A stretch of DNA of 64,000 bases from Pseudoalteromonas gelatinilytica (GTDB lineage: Bacteria > Pseudomonadota > Gammaproteobacteria > Enterobacterales > Alteromonadaceae), in NCBI RefSeq assembly GCF_001641615.1, contig NZ_LRRU01000016.1, positions 1 to 64,000 of the forward strand. The letters run 5' to 3'. How positions within the stretch are numbered: position 1 is the stretch's first letter; every line of letters starts with the position of its first letter. This document shows, piece by piece, positions 9,441 through 18,307 of the stretch. The notes under the pieces are model-generated. The model was not told the origin of the DNA. It searched no databases and saw only the letters and a program-made list of their open reading frames with translations. Position numbers and translations under genes: made by a program.

Positions 9441-9462
9441 TTAGTATTTAATTAAATTTTAA

Positions 9463-11406
9463 TTAATTACCAAATAGACCTTTTAATTTGTCTTTAATTT
9501 TATCTTTAGCTTTTTCTTTCACTTCTTCTTTCGCCGCATCACTAACATCTAAGCTATAGCCAACATCATGAAATGGACCTTTGATACGCAGTGGAATTTT
9601 AAAGCCTGTGCTGTCATCGGTCGTGCCTTGACCTTCGATTGAATCAACAATACCTGTCACTAAACGGTAATCAACAGTCGTCATTGGTAAATCAACCTTA
9701 CCTGAACCAGTAATACGGACAAGCGGGCTAAGTAGCGACAAGTCTTTATTTTCACCTACACCATTAGTGAATACAAAACTGCCCTTCAATGCCGAGAAGT
9801 CTGTTTGCTGTGAGTTATCAAAGCCAGTATCTAACCCTTCAGATACTGCACTTAAGTTACCTTTTATAAGCTCTTTTGCTTTACGAACCATCTCTGCGAT
9901 GTTGGCACCTTTTACCGCACCATCTGCAAACTCAAAGCCTAACTTACCATTTAATGCATTAATAAAGCTCTTTTGACTTTGACCTGTGGTCGTAAGATCC
10001 CAGTTTAGAGAGCCTTTACCCATCAACTTATCGAAACCAGCTGCATCAGTCAGTAATGGCTGTGCATCAATTTTATCTAAAGCAAAGTTGGTACTAATTT
10101 TATACGGTGTTTGCTTGGCATTGACGGTGATCACACCTTTACCATTGCCTTCATAAGCAACAAACTTATCTAGGCTGATTTTAGCCACTGCATTTTTTAG
10201 GTTCACCGTTAACTGGTTTTCACCAAGAGTAATATCATTTGCTTTTAAGCCACTTGAACGCACGACTACATTTGCATCCAATGCATTTAAGCCGCTCATG
10301 TCAATTGCAGTATCATCCCAAACAATTGGCTGTGCAGGCGCATCTGCTGCAGGCTCTGCTTGTTCTTCTTTAGCTACGCCCTCCGGTAAGTAAGGGTTTA
10401 AATCAAGCATCCCTAAATCAATATCGGCATTTACAGCTAAACGGTCACCAAGCTTAATATCGCTTTTACCTTTAATTTGCAGCTCATCTAGCGTGGCTAG
10501 TAGCTCAGTAAGCTTAAACTGCTGTCCTTTTAGGTGCATTGAACCTTTTACATTAAAGGCATTAAACGCATTTTCTTTTGCATTAAGCTCTACACCTTGC
10601 CAGCTCGCAATGTTTTTAACAGAGTCACCACTAACAGAAAGAAGCCCTTGCACATCATTACCCATTTCTGCAATTGCACCTTTAAAGTTCAAGTCGACTA
10701 AGCGAGAATCAACCTCAGTGCTGACATTAAAGGTTTCGCCTTCAATTGCTTTTACCGGTGTATCTAGCGTGACATCTAAGTTAAAGCGCTCACCCATATA
10801 GGTAATACCGCCTTTTAACTCTAAGGTCTTACGAAGAGAAGGTAATAAGATGGCTAACTCTAAATCGCTTATCTGTTGTTTTGCCCCGGTTTTACCGTCT
10901 AGATAAGTAAAAGTACCGCCATAGATTGCCACTTCACCAAGCTCGATATCAAAGTTATCTGGTAAGTTAACTGCGCTAGAACTCTTTTGCTGCTCTGTCT
11001 GTGGTTGCTCAGCAACCGCATCAAATAATTGCCAGTTTGCTTTACCATTTTTATCGGTTTCTAACAAAATCGTTGGTTCGTTAATCACAAATTTATCTAG
11101 CTTAAACTCACCGCCAAATAACGACATCCAAGGGATACGAATAGCAAGTTGTTGCATGCTCGCCATATCTTTTTGCGAGCCCGTTTGCATATTGGCAAAG
11201 TGCACATCATTCAATTCGAGTTTTAATGATGGAAATACCGACAACTTTTTATCGCCGTTAATAGTCAGACTACGACCTGTGGTTTGTTCTACTTGCTCCG
11301 ATACTTTATTAAATATCGCGTCTGTAGGTATGAGAAATGGTGCTGCGACTACCAATGCAATCAGTAATACGAAGATGACACCAACGATTTTCAGTAAGGT
11401 TTTCAT
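9463..11406 (-). CDS. AsmA family protein (envelope biogenesis)
   Basis: A 647-aa protein with one N-terminal membrane anchor (MKTLLKIVGVIFVLLIALVV) followed by PFLIPTDAIFNKVSEQVEQ, the normal opening of AsmA-family proteins, and a long beta-rich periplasmic body. The AsmA-type C-terminal region includes LNWDLTTTGQSQKSFINALN and GTTDDSTGFKIPLRIKGPF. The tail is Lys-rich. AsmA-like proteins belong to the group proposed to move lipids between the membranes. I place the start at 11404-11406 (AAGGA 5 nt upstream); the frame is open for 24 more codons without support. It sits between the spc operon and a divergent membrane-protein/XRE pair and is terminated separately. Confidence 0.9.
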   Translation of the reverse strand: MKTLLKIVGVIFVLLIALVVAAPFLIPTDAIFNKVSEQVEQTTGRSLTINGDKKLSVFPSLKLELNDVHFANMQTGSQKDMASMQQLAIRIPWMSLFGGEFKLDKFVINEPTILLETDKNGKANWQLFDAVAEQPQTEQQKSSSAVNLPDNFDIELGEVAIYGGTFTYLDGKTGAKQQISDLELAILLPSLRKTLELKGGITYMGERFNLDVTLDTPVKAIEGETFNVSTEVDSRLVDLNFKGAIAEMGNDVQGLLSVSGDSVKNIASWQGVELNAKENAFNAFNVKGSMHLKGQQFKLTELLATLDELQIKGKSDIKLGDRLAVNADIDLGMLDLNPYLPEGVAKEEQAEPAADAPAQPIVWDDTAIDMSGLNALDANVVVRSSGLKANDITLGENQLTVNLKNAVAKISLDKFVAYEGNGKGVITVNAKQTPYKISTNFALDKIDAQPLLTDAAGFDKLMGKGSLNWDLTTTGQSQKSFINALNGKLGFEFADGAVKGANIAEMVRKAKELIKGNLSAVSEGLDTGFDNSQQTDFSALKGSFVFTNGVGENKDLSLLSPLVRITGSGKVDLPMTTVDYRLVTGIVDSIEGQGTTDDSTGFKIPLRIKGPFHDVGYSLDVSDAAKEEVKEKAKDKIKDKLKGLFGN

Positions 11407-11536
11407 AATCATCCTTAAAAATGGGCAAACAATGTTCATATCATAGCGGGAGTTAGGCGCAAATGCATTGCCCAACACATAAAAAGGTTCGTAAACAAGC
11501 TTAGGTACAAGAATATGAATCAGCGCTGAAACTTTT

Positions 11537-11608
11537 TGATACCTACAGGTTACAAAAAAAACTTGACCACATGATACCCTAGGGTTACATTGATACCTAT
11601 AGGTTACA
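11537..11608. promoter_or_regulatory. Three repeated palindromic operators over a promoter
   Basis: Three 18-bp copies of one motif lie in the same orientation: TGATACCTACAGGTTACA (11537-11554), TGATACCCTAGGGTTACA (11572-11589) and TGATACCTATAGGTTACA (11591-11608). The centre is a near-perfect palindrome (ACCTATAGGT in copy 3). A promoter can be read on the plus strand: TTGACC (11563-11568), 17-bp spacer, TACATT (11586-11591). Copies 2 and 3 cover its spacer and -10 and run just past it. Autoregulation by the XRE protein encoded second in the unit is the simplest reading. Confidence 0.8.
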
Positions 11609-11636
11609 TTTGAGTTGAAAATAAAAGGAAACGATT

Positions 11637-12056
11637 ATGTCTAAGCAAGATATCAAAACGGAAGAAAAGTTTATGAGTCATAACGCATGGTTTTCAATAT
11701 TCATGGGGGTCACGTTATTAATTATTAGTGTTTACCCAATGCTCAAGCAAACATCAGTGCCTTTACTGTTTATTGGTGGTGCCGCATTTATTGGTTCATT
11801 CTTTATGTTTGTAATTAGAGGTGGATTTACATGGAAACTTGGCTATCGCCTTACATATAAGGATGAATTTTTAAATACGGTTGATACCATCGCTTATAAA
11901 CATGTTGTGCTTGGATTACTTTTTAGCATGGGGGCTATTTTTTTATTAGCTGATGAACTTGCTTTAAATGTATCTCATAGCATGATGGCCACATTTTACC
12001 TTGCCTTGATGTGTTTGATATATGGCGTATCAATTATTTGGCAAAGTAGAGACTAG
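11637..12056 (+). CDS. Four-helix membrane protein of unknown function, partner of an XRE regulator
   Basis: The 139-aa product has four predicted membrane segments, near residues 16-34 (WFSIFMGVTLLIISVYPML), 40-60, 88-105 and 115-133. A short soluble loop between helices 2 and 3 contains YRLTYKDEFLNTVDT. AAGGA lies 7 nt before the ATG. The gene is followed after 8 nt by a small XRE-type repressor gene, and both lie under three repeated operators. Small membrane protein plus YozG-like HTH pairs recur in bacteria, but I do not recognise a defined function. It could be a sensor that influences the regulator. Confidence 0.75.
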   Translation: MSKQDIKTEEKFMSHNAWFSIFMGVTLLIISVYPMLKQTSVPLLFIGGAAFIGSFFMFVIRGGFTWKLGYRLTYKDEFLNTVDTIAYKHVVLGLLFSMGAIFLLADELALNVSHSMMATFYLALMCLIYGVSIIWQSRD

Positions 12057-12064
12057 GTGTAAAA

Positions 12065-12265
12065 GTGCAAAATAATATCGCTAAATTCCGTAAAGATAAG
12101 GGGTTATCGCAGCAAGAACTTGCTGATGCCATTGCAGTATCACGTAAAACCATTAGCACAGTTGAAACAGGCCGCTTTATACCCTCGGTGATTATCGCGT
12201 TAAAAATTGCTGCTCACTTTGAGCTCAGTGTTGAACAATTATTTACACTCGATGACAATGATTAA
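12065..12265 (+). CDS. Small XRE/Cro-CI family transcriptional regulator
   Basis: A 66-aa protein that is almost entirely one helix-turn-helix domain: LSQQELADAIAVSRKTISTV (residues 14-33) is the HTH, followed by ETGRFIPSVIIALKIAAHFE and a short acidic tail. It resembles the YozG-like single-domain XRE regulators. The start is GTG, 8 nt past the stop of the upstream membrane-protein gene; no ATG fits. It most likely binds the three 18-bp palindromes upstream of the pair and represses its own operon. That link is inferred from position and site architecture. Confidence 0.88.
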   Translation: MQNNIAKFRKDKGLSQQELADAIAVSRKTISTVETGRFIPSVIIALKIAAHFELSVEQLFTLDDND

Positions 12266-12280
12266 TTAACCACGTCAGAC

Positions 12281-12313
12281 GCAATCTTACTTATAAATTA
12301 TCAGTAAGATTGC
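12281..12313 (+). terminator. Hairpin after the membrane-protein/XRE pair (possible terminator)
   Basis: Perfect 11-bp arms GCAATCTTACT (12281-12291) and AGTAAGATTGC (12303-12313) with an 11-nt loop, 15 nt past the XRE stop. The following sequence is only moderately T-rich, so termination is likely but not certain. Confidence 0.5.
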
Positions 12314-12416
12314 ATCATTTCATTACTTCGGTATGATGCACGCCCCTGTTGTTTTTGCACCCTGTGTACTAAAATTAAACAACCCAATTTAGTCAAAACT
12401 GGAGTATCGATTAAGC

Positions 12417-13583
12417 ATGAAGAAACTGCTTATTTCACCGTCAAAAATGGCGCTTGGCGAGCAAGAAAGTCAAATTTATCAAAACATCCTCAAGCAAGCC
12501 TCTGATATCAGCTTAAACCTAATGGCAGTTAAAGTAGAAAATCACCCTGAAGACTTTTTAGGTTGGTGCTATGAGCTATTAAGTGCAAGCCGCGATCGCA
12601 TTAACTACGATCTGTTAGAAGATAAGCAATTACCGACACTTAAAAAACTTCATGACTTATTAATTTCTGCAATCAGCTTTTTGCAGCTAAAAACACTAAG
12701 GGTTGCGCCATGGCCTGTTATCGCAGGCTTCATCGAACAGCATAAAGAACTGATAGCGCTTGATGAGCAACTACGCTTGGCTAATTACCTTGCAGCAATT
12801 AAATCGCAATCACTCAAAGAAATGATCCCTGAAGACCGTTTAGCGTTTTCAGGTAAACACAGTGCTTCACTAGACCCAAGCAGCTATAACTTCGACGTTG
12901 AATGGTTTGCTTCTACCAAGAACGCAAAAGGTTTCCACCAAATGTTGAGTGATTTACCTGGCGCATTTGATGAAGCGCTTGCACACATTCCACTCGAGGG
13001 TGAAGTAACGCAAGAACATTATCAGCATTTTATGGTTGCTTACTTCATGGCATTTAATGGCAGCGATGAAAAACCAACGCTTGCTCCTGCTACTCGCTTA
13101 CTTGCGATGCGCCGACCTGACGTGTTTACACCAATCGTAAATAGTAAGCTCGATGCTCTTTGTGCGGCATTAGGCATTACTAAGCTTAATAACCGCGATT
13201 TTGAGCGCTACTGGCAAGATGTTGTCGAAGCCATTCATAGTATGCCTTGGTTCAAAATGGCCAACGCAGCAAATGAGCTTGAACACTCTCTGGTTGAAAT
13301 CAAAGCCCTATTACCGAGCTTCTTTTATTATGCAGATAAAAGTACCGCTGATAACTCAAACTATATTAAGTTGTTAAACAAACCTAAGAGTACCACGAGC
13401 TCAGCAGGTAAAAAGACCGTACGCCGTGGCAAAGAATCAGCTGAGATACTGGTAGACCGTGCACTAGCAAGCGATGATATCCCTGAACATATCAAAGCTA
13501 AGCGCGATTCAATCATCAGTGAAGTTGAAAAAGGCCGCAGCGTCGAAGAAACAATTAGTCTAATGCGTGCAATTTTCGGCTAA
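12417..13583 (+). CDS. Uncharacterised 388-aa protein
   Basis: I do not recognise a named family with confidence. The product is soluble, without signal peptide or membrane segments. The central region (about residues 225-275) reads LLAMRRPDVFTPIVNSKLDA ... FERYWQDVVEAIHSMPWF, a pattern I associate loosely with uncharacterised or restriction-associated proteins. A Lys/Arg-rich linker near residue 345 (SSAGKKTVRRGKESAEILV) precedes a short helical C-terminal part (DDIPEHIKAKRDSIISEVEK). It stands alone, with a terminator after it and a hairpin before it. Function is unknown. Codon use and base composition look like the neighbours, so transfer is not evident. Confidence 0.75.
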   Translation: MKKLLISPSKMALGEQESQIYQNILKQASDISLNLMAVKVENHPEDFLGWCYELLSASRDRINYDLLEDKQLPTLKKLHDLLISAISFLQLKTLRVAPWPVIAGFIEQHKELIALDEQLRLANYLAAIKSQSLKEMIPEDRLAFSGKHSASLDPSSYNFDVEWFASTKNAKGFHQMLSDLPGAFDEALAHIPLEGEVTQEHYQHFMVAYFMAFNGSDEKPTLAPATRLLAMRRPDVFTPIVNSKLDALCAALGITKLNNRDFERYWQDVVEAIHSMPWFKMANAANELEHSLVEIKALLPSFFYYADKSTADNSNYIKLLNKPKSTTSSAGKKTVRRGKESAEILVDRALASDDIPEHIKAKRDSIISEVEKGRSVEETISLMRAIFG

Positions 13584-13602
13584 GTCACTCTCAAATAAGC
13601 AA

Positions 13603-13640
13603 AACCCGGTTGCTTCGCAATTGTGCAATCGGGTTATTTA
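13603..13640 (+). terminator. Intrinsic terminator after the 388-aa gene
   Basis: AACCCGGTTGC (13603-13613) pairs with GCAATCGGGTT (13625-13635) with one G-U wobble, followed by ATTTATT. It lies 20 nt past the stop codon. Confidence 0.75.
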
Positions 13641-13870
13641 TTGCACCACACGTGTGCGCATGAATAATTCAAATAACCACCCCTTCCAAAATTAAACAAG
13701 CTTAAAAGTCTGTTTTTAAAGCGTTTAAGCATAAAATATCCCATACAAAATGAACTTGGCACAACCAGTGCAATATCGTATCCAGACAACACATAGAAAA
13801 TGTCCTCAAATAATAACCAGACTGCAATCTGAAATGGGACAAAATCAACATAACAACAGGATACAGAAAC

Positions 13871-14548
13871 ATGCTAAAACTAAAAAAAACGGTCGCAGCA
13901 AGCGCCCTTGCGCTATTAACTTTGAGCTCAACATATAGCTATGCAGAAGTCACAGCAAACGCTGCGGCAACTTCAAACTACTTATGGCGTGGTCAAGAGC
14001 AAGGCGGTGGTGATGCTGCAATCCAGGGTGGTATCGACTACGCAAGTGAATCTGGCTTTTATGCAGGTACTTGGGTGTCGAATGCTAGCTGGGCTGACGA
14101 CATGACTTACGAGCTAGACCTTTATGCTGGTTTTGGCGGTGAAATCAATGAAACCTTTAGCTACGATGTTGGCTACATTTATTATGCATACCCAGATGCA
14201 GCATCTTACACAGATGCAGACTTCTCAGAAATCTACGGTAGCATTAGCATGGGTAGCTTCACCTTTGGTGCAGCAATACTAGCAACATCAGCAGCAAGCG
14301 GTGACGGTACAGATTTTGGTGATTCACTTTATTTAAATGCTGACTACAGCTTCCCAGTTGGTAGTACCGGTGCAGAAATGGCCCTTCATTTAGGTCATTA
14401 CTCAGGGGATTTCATTGGTGATGATGACATCATCGACTACGGCGTTTCAGTGTCGAAAGACGGCTTTACTTTCGGTCTTTCAGACAATGACATCGATGGT
14501 TCAGATGTAAAAGTGTACGTCGCTTACGCGGTTGACTTCACTTTATAA
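13871..14548 (+). CDS. TorF-family putative outer-membrane porin
   Basis: The 225-aa product has a signal peptide (MLKLKKTVAASALALLTLSS, cleaved after about residue 25, YSYA-EV) and a beta-barrel-like mature part. NYLWRGQEQGGGDAAIQGGI near the mature N-terminus, with alternating aromatic strands, fits the TorF / Gcw_chp family (TIGR02001, PF09694). The protein is acidic and ends in VAYAVDFTL, as outer-membrane barrels do. AGGA precedes the ATG. A terminator follows closely, so it is monocistronic. The substrate is unknown. Confidence 0.88.
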   Translation: MLKLKKTVAASALALLTLSSTYSYAEVTANAAATSNYLWRGQEQGGGDAAIQGGIDYASESGFYAGTWVSNASWADDMTYELDLYAGFGGEINETFSYDVGYIYYAYPDAASYTDADFSEIYGSISMGSFTFGAAILATSAASGDGTDFGDSLYLNADYSFPVGSTGAEMALHLGHYSGDFIGDDDIIDYGVSVSKDGFTFGLSDNDIDGSDVKVYVAYAVDFTL

Positions 14549-14573
14549 AGAATGTGTTACTTGCTGCAACACG

Positions 14574-14595
14574 AAGGGCCGTAAGGCCCTTTTCT
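14574..14595 (+). terminator. Intrinsic terminator after the TorF-like porin
   Basis: AAGGGCC / GGCCCTT arms (14574-14580 and 14585-14591, loop GTAA) followed by TTTCTC, about 25 nt past the porin stop. The next gene converges on it from the minus strand. Confidence 0.85.
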
Positions 14596-14611
14596 CATTT
14601 TGGGCTGTACG

Positions 14612-15508
14612 TTAAGGCACACTATGACCAGTTGAGCCTTGCCAAATGCGATACCATTGTTCACGGTTCATTGTAAGCTGCTTAGCTTCAACCGCTGATT
14701 TAACACGCTCAATATTCCCCGTACCGAGTACCACAGACGGTGCACTTGGGTGCATTAACAGCCAAGCATAAACAACTTGATCAATGGCTGTCGCGCCAAT
14801 TTCAGCACCAACCTGCTCTAGCACTGCACGTAAACGTACCGCTTTTTCATCATCACTTGAGAATATACGACCCCCAGCTAATGGTGACCAAAGCATAGGT
14901 TTGATATCGAGCAATTGGCATTGGTCTAAGCTGCCATCATCAAGCGCTTTCATTTCGTAAGGAGAAAACTCAATTTGATTGGTCACAAGCTCAAAGTCTA
15001 AACGCGACTGCAACAGGCTAAGTTGCGATGGCGTAAAATTAGATACACCAAAGTCAAGCACATCACCATTTGCTTTTAGGGTATTAAATGCTTGTACCAT
15101 TTCATCGGCGTTCATTAAGTAATCAGGGCGATGGATAAGTAATACATCTAAACGATCAGTGTTGAAGTTTTTAAGTGACTGCTGTGCTGAGGCAATTATA
15201 TGCGCGGCACTTGAATCATAATGGTTTGCTTTGCCTTGCAATCCTAGGCTTGCAAACGCAGGCTTGATACCACACTTAGTGATTATTTTGATTTCATCAC
15301 GAATACTTGGTTTTAGTTTAAGTGCTTTACCAAATTCGGCTTCACAACCGTATTCACCGTAGATGTCAGCATGATCGGTATGTGACACCCCCATCTCTAT
15401 TGCATTTTCTAAAAAACTTAAGCATTGCTGTGGCGTTATCTGCCAATCTAACAAGCGCCAGAATCCTAATACCAACTCATCAATACAACGACCTTTGCTA
15501 TTCACCAT
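14612..15508 (-). CDS. Aldo/keto reductase (YdhF-like oxidoreductase)
   Basis: An NAD(P)H-dependent oxidoreductase of the AKR superfamily, predicted (alpha/beta)8 barrel, cytoplasmic, 298 aa (the same length as E. coli YdhF). The catalytic region is visible: Asp and Tyr in HTDHADIYGEYGCE (residues about 43-56), Lys in KIITKCG and His in LLIHRPDYLM. The cofactor-binding C-terminal part includes VVLGTGNIERVKSAVEA. The natural substrate is unknown for this subgroup. It is convergent with the porin gene and has no operon partner. Confidence 0.92.
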   Translation of the reverse strand: MVNSKGRCIDELVLGFWRLLDWQITPQQCLSFLENAIEMGVSHTDHADIYGEYGCEAEFGKALKLKPSIRDEIKIITKCGIKPAFASLGLQGKANHYDSSAAHIIASAQQSLKNFNTDRLDVLLIHRPDYLMNADEMVQAFNTLKANGDVLDFGVSNFTPSQLSLLQSRLDFELVTNQIEFSPYEMKALDDGSLDQCQLLDIKPMLWSPLAGGRIFSSDDEKAVRLRAVLEQVGAEIGATAIDQVVYAWLLMHPSAPSVVLGTGNIERVKSAVEAKQLTMNREQWYRIWQGSTGHSVP

Positions 15509-15675
15509 AACGACCTACTATTCCTAATAAATTCGACTCAAATTAATCCTTAAACCATATCACAGATTTACTAATCACAGCTGTTAACATACAGTTACAA
15601 AACAAATTGCTAATTTGTTACTAAACAGGATATTTTAGTACCTAAAAACAAATGTTATAAAACAAGGAATAAAAA

Positions 15676-16386
15676 ATGAAATCATCAAATGTCATGACTG
15701 CTTTGGTTGATATTTTTATCAGCCCGAGCAAAGCTTTTAATGGCTTAAAAGAAGCAAAAGGTTGGTCTTTTGTTGCCTTTATCTTACTTGCCGGCATTCT
15801 CGCTGCCAGCATGTTTGCTTTTTACAATAAAGCTGACCCGCAATTTTTAATCGATCAACAAGTCGCTGTTGCCAGTGTAGATGCCACTATTGCAGAACAA
15901 AAAATGATTCGCCAAAGCATGGAGCAAACCATTGATTTGCAAGTTTGGTTTGCAATGATTGGTGGCATTATTGGTCTAGCTGTTATCAATGCCCTGATGG
16001 CAGGCTATTACCTATTTGTATCGAAGCAAGACCCAGAAGCTAATTATGGTTATGGGGCTTGGTACGGCTTTGGTGTGTGGACTATGATGCCAATGATTAT
16101 CTCAAGCCTTGGTTTACTCATCTTAGTATTAACTGCAAGTACTGACCAAATATCACAATCATTATTTAACTATGCTTCAATTAACCAACTTTTGATTGGC
16201 TTAGAAATTGGCCACCCATTTTACACCTTACTTGAAAGTCTCAATATCTTTTCTATTTGGGGCATTTTCATCGCAGCTATCGGTTTGAAGAGTTGGACTA
16301 ATTTCACTTTCAATAAAGCGCTACTGTTTGCAGCCCTACCAAGTATTGTTATTTACGGTATTTGGACTGTAATCGCGCTCGTTTAA
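15676..16386 (+). CDS. Yip1-family membrane protein
   Basis: The 236-aa product begins with the family opening ALVDIFISPSKAFNGLKEAK and has five membrane segments (near residues 30-50, 95-115, 130-152, 180-205 and 213-235). This fits the bacterial Yip1 domain family (PF04893). AAGGA lies before the ATG. It sits 47 nt upstream of a MacAB-like export operon in the same direction and may be co-transcribed. Bacterial Yip1 proteins have no settled function. Confidence 0.85.
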   Translation: MKSSNVMTALVDIFISPSKAFNGLKEAKGWSFVAFILLAGILAASMFAFYNKADPQFLIDQQVAVASVDATIAEQKMIRQSMEQTIDLQVWFAMIGGIIGLAVINALMAGYYLFVSKQDPEANYGYGAWYGFGVWTMMPMIISSLGLLILVLTASTDQISQSLFNYASINQLLIGLEIGHPFYTLLESLNIFSIWGIFIAAIGLKSWTNFTFNKALLFAALPSIVIYGIWTVIALV

Positions 16387-16433
16387 TTCTGCTTTGAGCG
16401 GCAATATGCCGCTCTTAACATCAAGGAAGTAAC

Positions 16434-17600
16434 ATGAAAAAAGCCATTATAATTGGCCTCGCTGTTACAGCATTTGTCGCTTTACTAATCTCAAAACAAG
16501 TCACCGGCAATAAAGATGCACCAGAAATGCATATTGCTGAAGTTGAACAAGGCAATATTGCCGATTCAATTTTAGCCTCTGGTAACCTAGTCTTTAATAC
16601 CCAAGTGCAACTGCGCTCAGAAGTGACAGGCCGTGTAGCGAAAGTGTTTGTAGAGGAAGGTGAAAGTGTCACTGAGGGCGATATTTTAATGCGCCTAGAT
16701 ACGACCGCGTTTGAATCTGAAGTTGCCCGCAACAAAGCCGTGCTTCGCGCGACCGAAATCGACATTAAGCATAGCGAAACCCGATTAAAAAATATCGAGC
16801 GTCAATTAAGCCGCCAAAAAGAGCTTTATGAAGTTGGCCTTGCTGGCCAAGAAGTGTATGAAAACCTACAAAATGCCCGCGATTTAGCAAAAATAGATAT
16901 TGAAGCAAAACGTGAAGCTTACAACCAAGCCCAAGCATCATTATTGATTGCTGAAGACCGTTTAAATAAAAGTGTGTTTCGCGCTCCAATGAGTGGCCTA
17001 CTTGCTTCGGTAAATATTAAAGAAGGTGAAACCGTTATTGCGGGAACAACCAACATTATTGGCTCAGACTTGATGCTAGTAGCCGATCCAAGCGCAATAT
17101 TAGCCGAACTTCGAGTGGATGAAACCGATATCGCCGGTATCAAATTAGACCAACATGCAGATATCTATGCCGCCGCTTACCCAAATCAACCTTTTACTGG
17201 CAAAGTAATAAACATTGGCACATCAGCAAAAAATCAAGCCGGTTCACAAGGCTTATCATTTAAAGTCAAAGTACTACTTGATGCCACTGACCGCCAGCTA
17301 TATGCCGGAATGAGTTGCCGCGCAGAAATCGCCACGAGCATTGCCGAAAATGGCTTAAAACTCCCCATCGAAGCCATTCAAAAAGAGGATGATAGCTACT
17401 TTGTCTGGAAGCTTAACGCAGATAACACAGTAACTAAAACAGCTGTTACGGTAGGTATTTCTTCAGATATCGAACAAGCGCTAACCAGTGGAGTTTCTCA
17501 GGGAGATCGTATTGTTATCGGCCCTGCTAGACCACTTAGTTCACTTAAAGAGGGTGATACGGTAGCCGTTAAAAACAGCCCTGAAAAAGGTGCTAAATAA
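16434..17600 (+). CDS. HlyD/MacA-type periplasmic adaptor subunit
   Basis: Membrane-fusion protein linking an inner-membrane ABC transporter to an outer-membrane channel. The 388-aa product has one N-terminal membrane anchor ([18 protein letters not shown]), a split biotinyl-lipoyl domain ([20 protein letters not shown] ... [20 protein letters not shown]), a central alpha-helical hairpin (residues about 105-170) and a beta-barrel/proximal domain towards the C-terminus ([20 protein letters not shown]). Its stop overlaps the ATPase start by one base (TAATG), so the two are translationally coupled. No outer-membrane TolC gene is present here. Confidence 0.93.
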   Translation: MKKAIIIGLAVTAFVALLISKQVTGNKDAPEMHIAEVEQGNIADSILASGNLVFNTQVQLRSEVTGRVAKVFVEEGESVTEGDILMRLDTTAFESEVARNKAVLRATEIDIKHSETRLKNIERQLSRQKELYEVGLAGQEVYENLQNARDLAKIDIEAKREAYNQAQASLLIAEDRLNKSVFRAPMSGLLASVNIKEGETVIAGTTNIIGSDLMLVADPSAILAELRVDETDIAGIKLDQHADIYAAAYPNQPFTGKVINIGTSAKNQAGSQGLSFKVKVLLDATDRQLYAGMSCRAEIATSIAENGLKLPIEAIQKEDDSYFVWKLNADNTVTKTAVTVGISSDIEQALTSGVSQGDRIVIGPARPLSSLKEGDTVAVKNSPEKGAK

Positions 17601-18307
17601 TGTCTGCGGTGATCAAGCTCAGCAATATCAATAAACAATACAAAATGGGCGAACAAGTTTTCAAAGCCCTTGATGATATTAATATTGAAATTGCTCAAAA
17701 TGAGTACGTTGCCATTATTGGCCCTTCGGGTTCAGGTAAATCAACCCTGATGAACTTGCTTGGCTGTTTAGATACTCCCACCAGTGGTGACTACTATTTA
17801 AAAGATAAGTTAGTAAAGCGCATGACCGAAACGGAGCTTGCTCACCAGCGTAATGAAAGTGTTGGCTTTATTTTTCAAAGTTTCAATTTATTACCACGAG
17901 CATCCGCTCTTGAAAATGTTATGCAGCCTTTGGTGTATCGATTTATCTCTGCCAAAGAGCGAAAACAACAAGCGCTCGAATCATTACAACGGGTCGGCCT
18001 TGGCGATAAGGTCAATCACCTTTCGAGCCAGCTTTCTGGTGGCCAACGTCAACGTGTCGCTATTGCTCGCGCTCTAGTTACTAAACCCCATATTCTACTT
18101 GGTGATGAGCCTACCGGTAACCTGGATAGTAAAACCACCACTGAGATCATGGCGCTATTTGATGAGCTTCATAACGAAGGGCACACCATTATTTTGGTTA
18201 CTCACGAACAAGATATTGCTGATCACTGCCAACGGGTTATTCGTTTGGTTGATGGCAAGGTTGTCAGTGATACCCGAAAAGGTGAAGGAGCAAGGCAACA
18301 TGTTTAA
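17600..18307 (+). CDS. ABC transporter ATP-binding protein (MacB/LolD type)
   Basis: The 235-aa ATPase has Walker [10 protein letters not shown] (about residues 41-49), Q-loop [18 protein letters not shown], signature LSGGQRQR and Walker [14 protein letters not shown], the last being characteristic of MacB/LolD/FtsE-type transporters. It powers the permease encoded next, whose start overlaps its last 8 bp. In E. coli MacB the ATPase and permease are fused; here they are separate genes. Cytoplasmic, membrane-associated. Confidence 0.96.
   Translation: MSAVIKLSNINKQYKMGEQVFKALDDINIEIAQNEYVAIIGPSGSGKSTLMNLLGCLDTPTSGDYYLKDKLVKRMTETELAHQRNESVGFIFQSFNLLPRASALENVMQPLVYRFISAKERKQQALESLQRVGLGDKVNHLSSQLSGGQRQRVAIARALVTKPHILLGDEPTGNLDSKTTTEIMALFDELHNEGHTIILVTHEQDIADHCQRVIRLVDGKVVSDTRKGEGARQHV

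Noticed and set aside
13750..13938. 62-aa plus-strand frame before and into the TorF-like porin
   Set aside because: It covers the porin leader, ribosome-binding site and signal peptide in another frame, with low-complexity composition.
18099..18299. 67-codon N-terminal extension of the MacB-type permease
   Set aside because: It lies wholly inside the ATPase gene in another frame. The ATG at 18300 gives a normal permease start.
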